Shown: positions 18,333 through 26,874, counted from the first letter of the stretch. The stretch is DNA of 64,000 bases from Sphaerotilus montanus (GCF_013410775.1 NZ_JACCFH010000001.1:1736001-1800000), one strand, 5' to 3'. Notes: a model not told the origin generated them from the sequence alone. A program made the numbers and translations.

Positions 18333-19521
18333 CGAGGCGCCAGCCGCTCACCGTGCGCTTCGGATTGACCTCGCCCCACTTGACGTGGTGCGGCGGCTTC
18401 GCCAGTGCCGGGAGTTCCTGCTCGATCAGCCGTCCCAGGCGCTGGAGCTGCTGGCAGCGGCGCTGCTGGTAGGCGGTGCGCTGCGGCGAGAAGTCGAAGG
18501 CCATCAGCAGCGCGCGCACCGCCAGCGTGGACACCGGCTGTGCGACCCAGGGGTAATCGCCGCGGTCGATGCGGGCCACCTCGTAGCCGGTGTTGTCGAG
18601 CGGCAGGTCGAGCGGCAGCAGGTGCACGCCGTCCAGGGGACGGGCCGGGTGGTCGCGCAGGGCATCGAGGCTGACCAGATGGGGCGTCGGCTTGCCGGCC
18701 ACGATCACCATGGCGTCGGCGCGGCCCGTGAGCACGCTGCACAGCGCGGCCGCTGCCGTCTGCTGGCTGTCCAGACTCGCGGGCACCACCCCGGCCGCGC
18801 GCAGCAGGGTTTCGGCGGTGTGGAGGCTGCCCTGCGAGCTGGACGCGGTGAGCACGCGCCGCCCGGCCAGATCCGCCAGCGTGTGCACGCCGGTGCGCGC
18901 GAGCACATGCACCTCCTCGGCATACAGCGGCAGCACCAGCCGCAGCAGCGTGGCGGTCTGCCGGTTGGCGGGATCGTCCGAGCGCGCCAACCACGCCAGG
19001 ATGTCCGACTGCGCGAAGCCCAGCGCGGCGTTTTCCTTCGGGTTGGCGAGCAGGTGCAGATTGTCCAGGCTGCCCAGGGTCTCGCGGTTGAACAGCGGCA
19101 CGCCCTGCTGGCGGGCGGTCGCGACCAGGTCGTCGGCCACCGCGTGGTAGGTCCCGGTGCCGCTGCCGCTGACCAGCCCGATCGGATCGGCTGGTGCCGG
19201 GGCACTGGCTGCCTTGGCGTGCGACGCCAGGCGGGACGCCGCGGTCAGCGCCCCCATGCGGGTCGACAGCGTGTCGATGCAGGCGGCGGCCGTCAGGACA
19301 GGTGGTGGCGGCGGCGGGTCGATCGACGGATCGGAGACCCGGTTCGCGCCGAACATCGGCAGCAGCGCATAGGCACACGCCAGCGCCCCGACCAGCACCA
19401 TCGTGCCCCGCAAGCCCCGGTCGGTGTTCAGCCCCGCCGTCAGCCACGGCAGCAGCAGGCCGATCAGCAGCACCCCCAGGCCCACGATCAGGACCGGTCC
19501 GTTGATCCCCGCCCATCCCAT
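18307..19521 (-). CDS. Membrane-anchored TAXI-type solute-binding protein
   Basis: A 404-residue protein with two N-terminal hydrophobic segments (about 4-26 and 36-57), a proline-rich linker and a domain resembling TAXI solute receptors of TRAP transporters: SGSGTGTYHAVADDLVATAR, then LGSLDNLHLLANPKENAALGFAQSDIL and later VHVLARTGVHTLADLAGRRV. No TRAP permease (DctQ/DctM) is encoded near it. Instead it overlaps a histidine kinase gene, as do sensory binding proteins that present ligand to a kinase. ATG 19521 is the first good start; a longer frame would extend into the divergent promoter. The sensory role is inferred. Confidence 0.72.
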   Translation of the reverse strand: MGWAGINGPVLIVGLGVLLIGLLLPWLTAGLNTDRGLRGTMVLVGALACAYALLPMFGANRVSDPSIDPPPPPPVLTAAACIDTLSTRMGALTAASRLASHAKAASAPAPADPIGLVSGSGTGTYHAVADDLVATARQQGVPLFNRETLGSLDNLHLLANPKENAALGFAQSDILAWLARSDDPANRQTATLLRLVLPLYAEEVHVLARTGVHTLADLAGRRVLTASSSQGSLHTAETLLRAAGVVPASLDSQQTAAAALCSVLTGRADAMVIVAGKPTPHLVSLDALRDHPARPLDGVHLLPLDLPLDNTGYEVARIDRGDYPWVAQPVSTLAVRALLMAFDFSPQRTAYQQRRCQQLQRLGRLIEQELPALAKPPHHVKWGEVNPKRTVSGWRLDACSRVGA

Positions 19522-19777
19522 CACAGCTCCCACCACCACAGCCTCCCAGCCAAGCGCGAAATCGTGAAATTCTCGGCATTCTAGAAGTGCAATCCTGTCG
19601 CAGCTTGACAAGCTGGATCCGATGGCCCGGGAGAAACGGCGGTGCAGCCTGCCACGCCGAGCGGGCAGGAGCGATCGGGGCCCTCCCGCAGGGGGTAGCC
19701 CATATGGAACGCGACCTCCGGCCGGCGCATTCTGGAATCAACGACGCGGTGGCGCGTCTTGAACCCAGGAGCCGACC

Positions 19778-20536
19778 ATGCCGACTGCAGCCCCTCTTGC
19801 ACACCCGCTGAACACCCGCACGGGCCGTGACGCGGCCCGCGCCACGCAGCTGGCCCGCCCCCTGACCTGGGCCCTCGGCCTGGGCACCGCGCTGGTGGTC
19901 GCGCCGGTGGCCTTCGCCGTCGTGCAGGGCGTGGCCGGGCTGGTGGTGGCTGGCGCGATCGGGATGGCCGGCGTGCAGCTCGCACCGGTCCTCGCCCTCA
20001 AGCTGGCGAACTGGCGCCTGCGCCTGATGCAGGGCGAAGCGCGCGGCAGCCCGCTGCCCACGCTGGACAACCTGCTGCTCGACCGCCGCGCCGCACTGGC
20101 CCAGGCCAGCTTCCAGCTGCAGAGCGCCATCGCGCAGATCGACGCCTTCGTCGAACAGGCCGGCGAGTACGCCCGCCGCCACCCGGACGCCGCCCCGCGC
20201 TGGCTGGAACGCGCCCGCCGCGCCGAGCAGATGCGCGCGCAGAAGAAACATGCGCTGCGCACCGCGGCGGAGTCGGTCGCCGCCTTCGAGCAGGAGGTGG
20301 AGCGCGCCCGCACCGAGTGGGCGCTGGTCGAGGCCGAGCGGGCACTGAACAGCGCGCTCGGCGCCACCCACGGCGACCCGATGGACCAGTTGCTGGAGCG
20401 CACCGCCCTCGACAGCGTGCGCCTGGAGATGAACCGCGCCTTCGCCAGCCTGGAGACCGAGCTGGTGCTCGACCTGCAGACCGTGCCCCCGAGCCAGCCC
20501 CACGCCGCGCTGGCCGACCAGGGAGACCGCGCATGA
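19778..20536 (+). CDS. Hypothetical membrane/coiled-coil protein
   Basis: A 252-residue protein I cannot assign. It has a hydrophobic hairpin at about residues 28-72 (WALGLGTALVVAPVAFAVVQ and following) and then a long, highly charged helical region (about 80-235) rich in Ala, Glu, Arg and Gln that should form a coiled coil, loosely like PspA-type proteins. An AGGAG ribosome site precedes ATG 19778. Its stop overlaps the start of a 48-residue membrane protein (ATGA), and a TAXI-like gene follows, so it belongs to a small operon divergent from the sensory TAXI gene. Confidence 0.65.
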   Translation: MPTAAPLAHPLNTRTGRDAARATQLARPLTWALGLGTALVVAPVAFAVVQGVAGLVVAGAIGMAGVQLAPVLALKLANWRLRLMQGEARGSPLPTLDNLLLDRRAALAQASFQLQSAIAQIDAFVEQAGEYARRHPDAAPRWLERARRAEQMRAQKKHALRTAAESVAAFEQEVERARTEWALVEAERALNSALGATHGDPMDQLLERTALDSVRLEMNRAFASLETELVLDLQTVPPSQPHAALADQGDRA

Positions 20537-20679
20537 ACTACCGCCTCTTCACCTCGCTGCTGCTGATGGCCGTGCTGACGGCGCTCTACCTGTGGTTCTG
20601 CCCGCCCGAGGAGACGGCCGCGCCAGGCATCGAAGCTGGCCAGCGAACCGGGCCACTCGGCGCCCTCAAGATTCTCTGA
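20533..20679 (+). CDS. Small single-span membrane protein (48 aa)
   Basis: Starts at ATG 20533 in a 4-bp overlap with the previous stop and ends at TGA 20679. One membrane helix covers about residues 5-22 (LFTSLLLMAVLTALYLWF), followed by a short polar tail. The position, overlap and codon use match the neighbouring genes, so it is likely real. It lies 14 bp ahead of the second TAXI-like gene. Function unknown. Confidence 0.6.
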   Translation: MNYRLFTSLLLMAVLTALYLWFCPPEETAAPGIEAGQRTGPLGALKIL

Positions 20680-20693
20680 CACCGGAGCACACC

Positions 20694-21644
20694 ATGACCA
20701 CCCGCACCGCCCTCCGCGCCTGGACCCTGGCCACCACGGCCGCGCTCACCACCACGCTGGCCGCCGCCCAGGGACCGGCCCCGATCCCGGTGTCCACCGG
20801 CCTGCCGCAAGGCACCTACGCCTCGATGTTCAAGGACCTGAGCGAGATCTGTGGCGCAGCAGCCGGCCTGGCACTGGTGGAAAAGCCCGCGTCCGGCTCG
20901 GACGAGTCGATCGACCGGCTGCTGCGCAACGAGGTGTCGGCCGCCTTCGTGCAGACCGACGTGCTGCATGCCCGGCGCACCACCGAGGACCTCGGCGGTG
21001 TGAAGGCGCTGGTGGCACTGCACCCGGAACCGGTGCACCTGCTGGCGCTGACGGCGCCGCTGGTCGAAGGCGGCGTGTTCGGCCTGGGCGGGCGGGAGGT
21101 GCCGTTCAACACCCTGGGCGACCTGGGCAAGCGGCGGGTCGGCGCCTGGGGCGGCGCGCTGGTGACGGCGCGGCTGGTCCAGCTCCAGGCCGAGGTGGAC
21201 TTCCGCGTGACCGAGTTCAACGGCCCGGAGGACGCGATGCAGGCGCTGCGCGCACGGCGCATCGACGCGGTGCTGGCCGTGGGTGGCGCGCCGCTGGCGT
21301 GGATGCGCGGGCTGGACCGCAGCGTGAAGCTGCTGTCGGTGCCGGAGCCCTGGGCGGGCAAGCTGCGCCACGTCTACCGCCCCGCCACGCTGCGCTACAG
21401 CCACCTCGGCACGCAGAGCGTGGCGACCGTGGCGACCGAAGCCGTGCTGGCGGTGCGCGATGTGCGCTCGGTCGCCGCCGCCGCCCCCCTGCTGCGGCTG
21501 CGCACCTGCCTGCAGCAGGAACTCGACCAGTTGCGCGACACCGTCGGCCGGCACAGCGCCTGGGCCCAGGTGGATGCGACCGCCATGCCGCACTGGCCCG
21601 TGTTCGAGCGCGTCAGCGGCCGGGCCACGACTGCGAAGAATTGA
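20694..21644 (+). CDS. TAXI family solute-binding protein, exported
   Basis: A 316-residue periplasmic binding protein with a signal peptide (residues 1-26, ending in LAAAQ). The body matches the TAXI/TRAP receptor fold: STGLPQGTYASMFKDLSEIC near the start, then SDESIDRLLRNEVSAAFVQTDVLH, LGDLGKRRVGAWGGALVTAR and ALRARRIDAVLAVGG. ATG 20694 gives the proper signal peptide. No TRAP membrane subunits are nearby, so it may serve signalling or an unlinked transporter. It is the third gene of an operon with the coiled-coil membrane protein and the 48-residue protein, divergent from another TAXI gene. Confidence 0.75.
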   Translation: MTTRTALRAWTLATTAALTTTLAAAQGPAPIPVSTGLPQGTYASMFKDLSEICGAAAGLALVEKPASGSDESIDRLLRNEVSAAFVQTDVLHARRTTEDLGGVKALVALHPEPVHLLALTAPLVEGGVFGLGGREVPFNTLGDLGKRRVGAWGGALVTARLVQLQAEVDFRVTEFNGPEDAMQALRARRIDAVLAVGGAPLAWMRGLDRSVKLLSVPEPWAGKLRHVYRPATLRYSHLGTQSVATVATEAVLAVRDVRSVAAAAPLLRLRTCLQQELDQLRDTVGRHSAWAQVDATAMPHWPVFERVSGRATTAKN

Positions 21645-21692
21645 AACAGCCCGCAGACCAGCCACGGCAGCCCCGGACACGGGGGCGACAAT

Positions 21693-22796
21693 GTGCCCTC
21701 TGCTCCGGAGTCCCGCCCCTTGAGTTCCCCCTCGTCTTCCTTCCCTGCCGCACTCCAGTGGCTCGCCCGCCTCGCCATCGCCCTGTCGCTGCTGTGCGCG
21801 GTCGGTCTGGCCGGGCTGTACCACTTCGGCCCGGCGCGCAGCGGCTGGGCCGAGCTGCTGCGCTACGTGCCCTTCCTGCTCTACACGGCACCGGCGGCCC
21901 TCGCGCTGCTGCTGTCCCTGGCGCTGGGCTGGTGGTGGCGGCTGGGCGCGCTGCTGGCGCTCGCCCTGATGGCCACGGCGGTGATGGACCTCCGCCTCGG
22001 CCTGGGCCGCACCGACCTGCCGCCGGACGCGCCGGGCACCCGCACCGTGCGCTTCATGACCTACAACATCAAGTCCTACCGCGCAGTGTTCAAGGCAGGT
22101 GGCTTCGTGCCGCTGAACAACGAGATCGAACAGCACCAGCCCGACATCCTCGTGATGCAGGACGCCCGCGAGGTGTCGCGCGTGGGCGACCTGCCCTACG
22201 GCATGCGCGCCGTGCTGCCGAAGCACAAGCTCTACGCCTACGGACAGTACGCCGTCGCCAGCCGGTTTCCGATCAGCGGCTGCGCGCCGTTCGACATGTC
22301 GCTCAAGGACGAGAAGTCCGACTACGTGCGCTGCACCGTGGACATCGACGGCACCCGCATCGACCTCGTCACCGCCCACCTGCTCACCCCGCGCGAGGGC
22401 CTGAACGCCACCCGCGAGGAGCGCCTCGGCGGTCTGGACGACTGGAGCGGCAACTTCGCCGACCGCCTCTCGCAGGCGGAACGCATCACCGCGGCGCTGA
22501 CCCCGCTCAAGCGCCCCACCATCGTCGCCGGCGACCTGAACGCGCCCGAGCACTCGGTCGTCGTGGGGCGCTTCCTGGACCTGGGTCTGCGGGACGCCTT
22601 CTCCGCGGGCGGCATCGGCTGGGGCTTCACGCACGGCCATTCGTTCAAGCCGGGCGTGAGCTTCCTGCGCATCGACCACATCCTCGTCAGCCCAGACATC
22701 GGCGTGCGCGACGCCTGGGTCGGCTGGCGCGGTGGCTCGGAGCACCGGCCGGTGGTGGCCGATCTGGTGATCCCCACGCGGGCAGCCAAGCCATGA
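21693..22796 (+). CDS. Endonuclease/exonuclease/phosphatase family membrane protein
   Basis: A 367-residue protein starting at GTG 21693 (TTG 21720 is an alternative). Three hydrophobic segments occupy the first 110 residues; the rest is an EEP (DNase I/Mg-dependent phosphodiesterase) domain with FMTYNIKSYRAV, a modified VMQDARE motif, VDIDGTRIDLVTAHLLTP, IVAGDLNAPEHS and the final RIDHILVS and EHRPVVADL (Asp and His of the active site). It probably hydrolyses phosphodiesters or lipids outside the cytoplasm; substrate unknown. Its stop overlaps trhO (ATGA). Confidence 0.85.
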   Translation: MPSAPESRPLSSPSSSFPAALQWLARLAIALSLLCAVGLAGLYHFGPARSGWAELLRYVPFLLYTAPAALALLLSLALGWWWRLGALLALALMATAVMDLRLGLGRTDLPPDAPGTRTVRFMTYNIKSYRAVFKAGGFVPLNNEIEQHQPDILVMQDAREVSRVGDLPYGMRAVLPKHKLYAYGQYAVASRFPISGCAPFDMSLKDEKSDYVRCTVDIDGTRIDLVTAHLLTPREGLNATREERLGGLDDWSGNFADRLSQAERITAALTPLKRPTIVAGDLNAPEHSVVVGRFLDLGLRDAFSAGGIGWGFTHGHSFKPGVSFLRIDHILVSPDIGVRDAWVGWRGGSEHRPVVADLVIPTRAAKP

Positions 22797-23668
22797 GCCC
22801 CCACGCGATCACGGTGGGTGAAGTGATCCACAGCGCGTTCTACCGCTTCACCCGGCTCGACGATCCCGTCGCCACCGCCGAGGTGTTGCGTGCGCGCAGC
22901 CGCGACACCGGCGTGCTCGGCAGCCTCGTCGTCGCGACCGAAGGCCTCAGCGGCGTGGTCGCCGGCCCGGCCGCGGCGGTGGCCGCCTTCGAGGTGGCGC
23001 TGACCGGCGACCCGGTGTTCGGCGGCGCCTTCACCGGCCTGCACTTCAAGCGCAGCCTGTGCATGACTCCACCCTTCGCCCGGATGAAGGTCCACGTCAA
23101 GCCGGAGATCGTCGCCCTCGGCCTCGACGGCGTCAGCGGCCTGGACGAAACCGCGGAACAACGCGCCGCGACCCACCTCAGCCCCGCCGCCTGGCGCGAG
23201 TTGCTCACAGACGAAGACGTGGTGGTGCTGGACAACCGCAACCGCTTCGAGTGGCGGCTCGGACACTTCCGCGGCGCGGTTGATCCGGGTGTGGATAACT
23301 TCCGGGACTTCGCCGAACTGGTGCGCACCCAGGCGCCGCACTGGAAAGCCTGTGGACAACGGGTGGCGATGTACTGCACCGGCGGCATCCGCTGCGAGAA
23401 GACGGGGGTGTGGATGCGCGAGGAACTCGGGCTGGAGGTGTTCCAGCTCGACGGCGGCATCCTGAACTACCTGGAACAGACCGCACGCACCGGCCAGCCG
23501 GACGACACCTGGCGCGGCGAGTGCTTCGTGTTCGACAACCGCATCGCGCTGGACGCCCAGCTGCACGAGACCGCCACCACCGCCGAGCAGGTCTACGACC
23601 CGGCGCAGCCCGACGAGGCCTGGCGGCTCGCACGCGCCCGCCGGCTCGACACGGCCACCGGCGCATGA
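22793..23668 (+). CDS. trhO: tRNA uridine(34) hydroxylase, rhodanese-like
   Basis: A 291-residue TrhO/YceA protein. The N-terminal acylphosphatase-like domain has TEGLSGVVAGP and LHFKRSLCMTPPFARMKVHVKPEIV; the rhodanese domain has VVVLDNRNRFEWRLGHFRGA and the active loop YCTGGIRCEKTGVWM, with the catalytic cysteine. The enzyme introduces the 5-hydroxyl on uridine 34 of tRNAs, the first step to cmo5U/mo5U, using oxygen. The start is fixed by a 4-bp overlap with the upstream gene and the stop overlaps the downstream pseudouridine synthase, giving a tRNA/rRNA-modification pair. A perfect TTATCCACA motif lies at 23290-23298 within the coding region. Confidence 0.95.
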   Translation: MSPHAITVGEVIHSAFYRFTRLDDPVATAEVLRARSRDTGVLGSLVVATEGLSGVVAGPAAAVAAFEVALTGDPVFGGAFTGLHFKRSLCMTPPFARMKVHVKPEIVALGLDGVSGLDETAEQRAATHLSPAAWRELLTDEDVVVLDNRNRFEWRLGHFRGAVDPGVDNFRDFAELVRTQAPHWKACGQRVAMYCTGGIRCEKTGVWMREELGLEVFQLDGGILNYLEQTARTGQPDDTWRGECFVFDNRIALDAQLHETATTAEQVYDPAQPDEAWRLARARRLDTATGA

Positions 23669-24184
23669 GCCGCGCCCGGCCCGCCTGGACGCCGCCGATG
23701 CGCGACGGCGTGAGCGCCAGCCGCGTGGCCGTCACGCCGGGGCCTTGGCGCACGGTGCTGGACTTTCTTGTCCACAGGTTATCCACAATTCCGGAGACTG
23801 GCTGGCGCGAGCGGCTCGGGCGCGGCGAGGTGCTCGATGCACAGGGCCACGCCCTCGCGGTGGATGCGCCCTGCGTTATCCACAGCACGCTCTGGTACTG
23901 GCGCACGCTGGACGCGCCCGAGCCACGCATCCCGTTCGAGGTCGAGGTGCTGCACCAGGACGACTGGCTGCTGGCTGTGGATAAACCGCATTTCCTGCCG
24001 ATGACGCCCAAGGGCCGCTATGTGCAGGAGACGCTGCTGGTGCGGCTGAAGCGGCTGACCGGCATCGAGACGCTGGTGCCGATGCACCGGCTGGACCGGG
24101 AGACGGCGGGGGTCGTGCTGTTCTCGGTGCGGCCGGAGACGCGGCATGCGTACCAGTCGATGTTCCGGGACAGAGTTATCCACA
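23290..24184. repeat. Cluster of five perfect DnaA-box motifs
   Basis: Exact TTATCCACA (either strand) at 23290-23298, 23779-23787, 23876-23884, 23976-23984 and 24176-24184, with single-mismatch copies TGTGGACAA at 23351-23359 and TTGTCCACA at 23768-23776. They lie inside trhO and the pseudouridine synthase gene, in different reading frames (coding for VDN, LSTI, VIH, VDK, VIH). Identity with the consensus R-type DnaA box is exact; what they do here is unknown. Confidence 0.8.
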
Positions 24185-24600
24185 AGGTCTACGAGGCGGT
24201 GGCGCCGTGGTCCGATGCGCTGGCGGCCACGCTGCCACTGGAGCGCCGCAGCCGGCTGGCCGAGCGCGAAGACGCCTTCATGCAGATGCACGAGGTGGAC
24301 GGCGAGCCGAACGCCGTGACCCGCATCGAGTTGATCGAACGCCACGGCCCGCGGGCCCGCTACCGCCTGACGCCGCAGACGGGGCAGAAGCACCAGCTGC
24401 GGGTGCACCTGAACGCGCTGGGCATCCCGATCGTCGGCGACCGGATCTATCCCGTGCTGCAGCCGGAGCTGGCGTCCGGCGCCGAGCCGGACTACACGGA
24501 GCCGCTGCGGCTGCTGGCGCGGGAGATCGCGTTCACGGATCCGGTGACGGGGGAGGCGCGGCGGTTCGCGAGTCGGCGGGGGCTGCGTGTATCGGCCTGA
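23665..24600 (+). CDS. RluA family pseudouridine synthase
   Basis: A 311-residue RluA-type pseudouridine synthase. The catalytic motif is MHRLDRETAGVVLFS (active-site Asp in HRLDRETAG); other family blocks are LAVDKPHFLPMTP, HKVYEAVAP and QTGQKHQLRVHLNALGIPIVGD. There is no separate S4 domain. It isomerises uridine in rRNA or tRNA; the target site is unknown. ATG 23665 overlaps the trhO stop. Four perfect DnaA-box 9-mers sit inside the gene, one forcing a rare TTA leucine codon. Confidence 0.92.
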   Translation: MSRARPAWTPPMRDGVSASRVAVTPGPWRTVLDFLVHRLSTIPETGWRERLGRGEVLDAQGHALAVDAPCVIHSTLWYWRTLDAPEPRIPFEVEVLHQDDWLLAVDKPHFLPMTPKGRYVQETLLVRLKRLTGIETLVPMHRLDRETAGVVLFSVRPETRHAYQSMFRDRVIHKVYEAVAPWSDALAATLPLERRSRLAEREDAFMQMHEVDGEPNAVTRIELIERHGPRARYRLTPQTGQKHQLRVHLNALGIPIVGDRIYPVLQPELASGAEPDYTEPLRLLAREIAFTDPVTGEARRFASRRGLRVSA

Positions 24601-25554
24601 CTAACGCGCCACAGGCAGGTGCTGCGGCAGATGCGAATGCAGCAGTTGTTCGACCAGATCCGCCTGCAGGGCATCCTTGTGCCGTTTGCGTGGGTCTCGG
24701 TTGGCGCGGGTCGCGATCTGTCGCTTGATCTGGATGAACGCCAGTGGATGCATGGTGTGCATGACGGCCATCCGCCCGGTCACAGACACCACGACCTGGC
24801 TGAACCGCTGGGCACTCAGGATCTTGTTCCCGGTGTCGATCTGCACCGCCCAGAGGTCGTCCTCGTGGTCGCTCAAGCGCAGCGGGTGGGGATCGCCCTC
24901 GCGGGCCACCCGGCGGATGACATCCACCTCGAAACCTGACGCATTGATGGCCGTCTGCAGCTGGTCCGATTTCACCCGGAAGGTCGGATCGGCCTTGCGC
25001 AGCGCGCCAATGAACGACGTGTCCAGGCGGCGCATCTGCGTCACGAAGCCGATGCGCTTGCGGGTGTCGAACAGCAGATCAATGTCCTGGGTCGCCATCG
25101 CCTCGGGCATGAAACGCGCACCCGCCGCGCTTTCGTAGGCATACAGCGCGTGGGTGCCGACCGTGGTGAAGTGCGTGGCCAGACCGAGGTCGTCGATCGC
25201 ATTCAGGACCCGGACCACCAGATCCGGGACACGGCCCACGCGCAGGGCCTTGTTCAAGCGCTGCTGCACCTGTGCGGCGGCGTTCAGATCCGCCAGCCGC
25301 CGCTCGCACATCCCCTTGCGCGCCATGAAGCTGTCAAAGATCGTCGCTGTCTGTGCGGACTTCGACCCCAGCGAGGTCTGACCGCCGCGGGCACTCGTGC
25401 GGATCAGGTACTCGGTGCCCTTGATCTCGCGCCACAGCATGGACCCACGCACTTCGGCCGCCTCGCGCCGTATCCGGAGCAACTCCAGGAACACCGTCTC
25501 GGCATCAATGAACTGACGGGCCTGGTCTTCACGCAAGTCAATGATCTGGCTCAT
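24601..25554 (-). CDS. GSU2403-type nucleotidyltransferase-fold protein
   Basis: A 317-residue protein of the nucleotidyltransferase-fold group named after GSU2403. Visible blocks are YLIRTSARGGQTSLGSKS in the N-terminal helical part and VGTHALYAYESAAGARFMPE followed by ATQDIDLLFD, an NT-fold signature with the acidic pair, near residue 150. The C-terminal part (HTMHPLAFIQIKRQIATRAN, RKRHKDALQADLVEQLL) is conserved in the family. Related NT proteins act in toxin-antitoxin and abortive-infection systems, but the activity of this family is not known to me. It is monocistronic, and a near-perfect inverted repeat sits directly before its ATG. Confidence 0.78.
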   Translation of the reverse strand: MSQIIDLREDQARQFIDAETVFLELLRIRREAAEVRGSMLWREIKGTEYLIRTSARGGQTSLGSKSAQTATIFDSFMARKGMCERRLADLNAAAQVQQRLNKALRVGRVPDLVVRVLNAIDDLGLATHFTTVGTHALYAYESAAGARFMPEAMATQDIDLLFDTRKRIGFVTQMRRLDTSFIGALRKADPTFRVKSDQLQTAINASGFEVDVIRRVAREGDPHPLRLSDHEDDLWAVQIDTGNKILSAQRFSQVVVSVTGRMAVMHTMHPLAFIQIKRQIATRANRDPRKRHKDALQADLVEQLLHSHLPQHLPVAR

Positions 25555-25555
25555 G

Positions 25556-25595
25556 TTTCAATGTTGGAGACTGGTTTTGCCAATCTACATTGAAA
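25556..25595 (-). promoter_or_regulatory. Inverted repeat abutting nucleotidyltransferase start
   Basis: TTTCAATGT (25556-25564) and ACATTGAAA (25587-25595) are perfect 9-bp arms, with an inner TTGG/CCAA pair, ending one base before ATG 25554. It lies in an AT-rich pocket. It could be an operator covering the promoter or an mRNA hairpin hiding the ribosome site; both fit an autoregulated gene. Inference from symmetry and position. Confidence 0.45.
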
Positions 25596-25626
25596 AACAA
25601 TTCAAATCAAAGACTTGGTGCTTCAT

Positions 25627-26874
25627 TCAAGAAAGCCCGGCACTGTCGAGCGCCAGCAGGAACAGCGCCGCCCGCGCCCGGCTCGCGCCGACATAGAGCC
25701 ACTCCGGATGCTGCCCGGCCTTGCGGTCCAGTCCGGCGACGATCACCACGTCCGCCTCCAGCCCCTTGAAGCCCTGGATCGTGCCGATGCGCACCTGCCC
25801 CGGCACGGCATTCACCACATCGAGGTTGAGCGTCACCTCGTCCAGCCCCGCCGCCCAGCCCGAGGTGGTGTTGGTGTGGCGGTACGGCGCGAGGATGACG
25901 ACCTGCTCCGGGCGCAGTCCATCGCGCTTGAGCAGTGTGCGCAAGACCTGCCGCAACTGCCCCGCCATCTCGGCGAAATCGCCGCTGTGCTGGAGTTGCG
26001 GCGCCGGCCCATGCTCGACGCGGAACTCGGTCGGCACCACACACTGCCCGAGCAAGGCCGCCCGCTCACCGATCGGCCGGGCATTGCGCAGGTTCGCCTC
26101 CAGCACCAGCGGCTCGGCGGCGAACGGCGGCTCCCACTGCGCCTGCGCGCGGAACACCGACTGGCGCCGGTCGAAGAAGCAGTACCACGCGAACCCCGCC
26201 GCGCCCAGCGACTCCAGCGCGACCCACCACATCGGCGAGAAGTCGGCCGCCTCGTCCACGATCAGCGTGTCGAAGCGCAGATCGAGCCGCTCGGCCGCGT
26301 TCAGCAGCAGCTCGGCGCAGTCCTCGTTGAAGAACTGGCGTCGCGCCGCCTCGTCGGCCGGCACCTTGAAACCCAGCCCGGATTGCTCCGCCAGCAGCTT
26401 GACCAGCTCATGGAAGTTGCACACCGTCAGGCCCGGCACGCCGTCGAGCTGCGCCGACAGGTGCGACGCCAGTGCGCGGTTGAAGCAGGTGAGCAGGACC
26501 GACTTGCCCTTCGCCGCGTGCTCCCGCGCCAGCGTCACCGCCAGCATCGTCTTGCCCGAACCGGCGCCGCCCTCGATCAACAGGCGTGACTGGCTCCGCA
26601 GCAGCCGCAGGGCCCGGATCTGCTCGTCGGTCGCCCGCTGCAGCGCCGACACCGTGTCATCGACACGGCTGCCCAGCGGCACGAGCAGGTGGCAATCCGG
26701 CGCCAGCAGGTCACGCAACACCTGCTGCTGCGGGCGGGTCCACGGCTTCGGATCGGGGAAGGCCTCGCGCAGCAGCCTGGTCAGCGCGGGGGCGGGGTCG
26801 GCCAGATCGCTGCGGTCGAGCAGGAAGGACCGCGAGGGGATCTCACAGCCGGGCAGCGGGCCGCTCCAGTTCAC
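25627..26874 (-). CDS. UvrD-like superfamily I helicase lacking its N-terminus
   Basis: A 415-residue UvrD/Rep-type helicase core. Walker A is LLIEGGAGSGKTMLAVTLA, Walker B is TLIVDEAADFSP, motif IV-VI regions include VRIGTIQGFKGLEADVVIVA and LYVGASRARAAL. The opening IPSRSFLLDRSDLADPAPAL resembles the link that follows the NERD nuclease-related domain in NERD-helicases, but no NERD domain is present: the frame starts at GTG 26874, immediately behind the prematurely ended WYL gene. I read this as an N-terminally deleted helicase; whether the short form is expressed is unclear. It ends the minus-strand accessory pair. Confidence 0.7.
   Translation of the reverse strand: MNWSGPLPGCEIPSRSFLLDRSDLADPAPALTRLLREAFPDPKPWTRPQQQVLRDLLAPDCHLLVPLGSRVDDTVSALQRATDEQIRALRLLRSQSRLLIEGGAGSGKTMLAVTLAREHAAKGKSVLLTCFNRALASHLSAQLDGVPGLTVCNFHELVKLLAEQSGLGFKVPADEAARRQFFNEDCAELLLNAAERLDLRFDTLIVDEAADFSPMWWVALESLGAAGFAWYCFFDRRQSVFRAQAQWEPPFAAEPLVLEANLRNARPIGERAALLGQCVVPTEFRVEHGPAPQLQHSGDFAEMAGQLRQVLRTLLKRDGLRPEQVVILAPYRHTNTTSGWAAGLDEVTLNLDVVNAVPGQVRIGTIQGFKGLEADVVIVAGLDRKAGQHPEWLYVGASRARAALFLLALDSAGLS

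Noticed and set aside
23290..24184. Replication origin (oriC) at the DnaA-box cluster
   Set aside because: The boxes are inside conserved genes, there is no AT-rich unwinding region and no dnaA, dnaN, parA or rpmH nearby.
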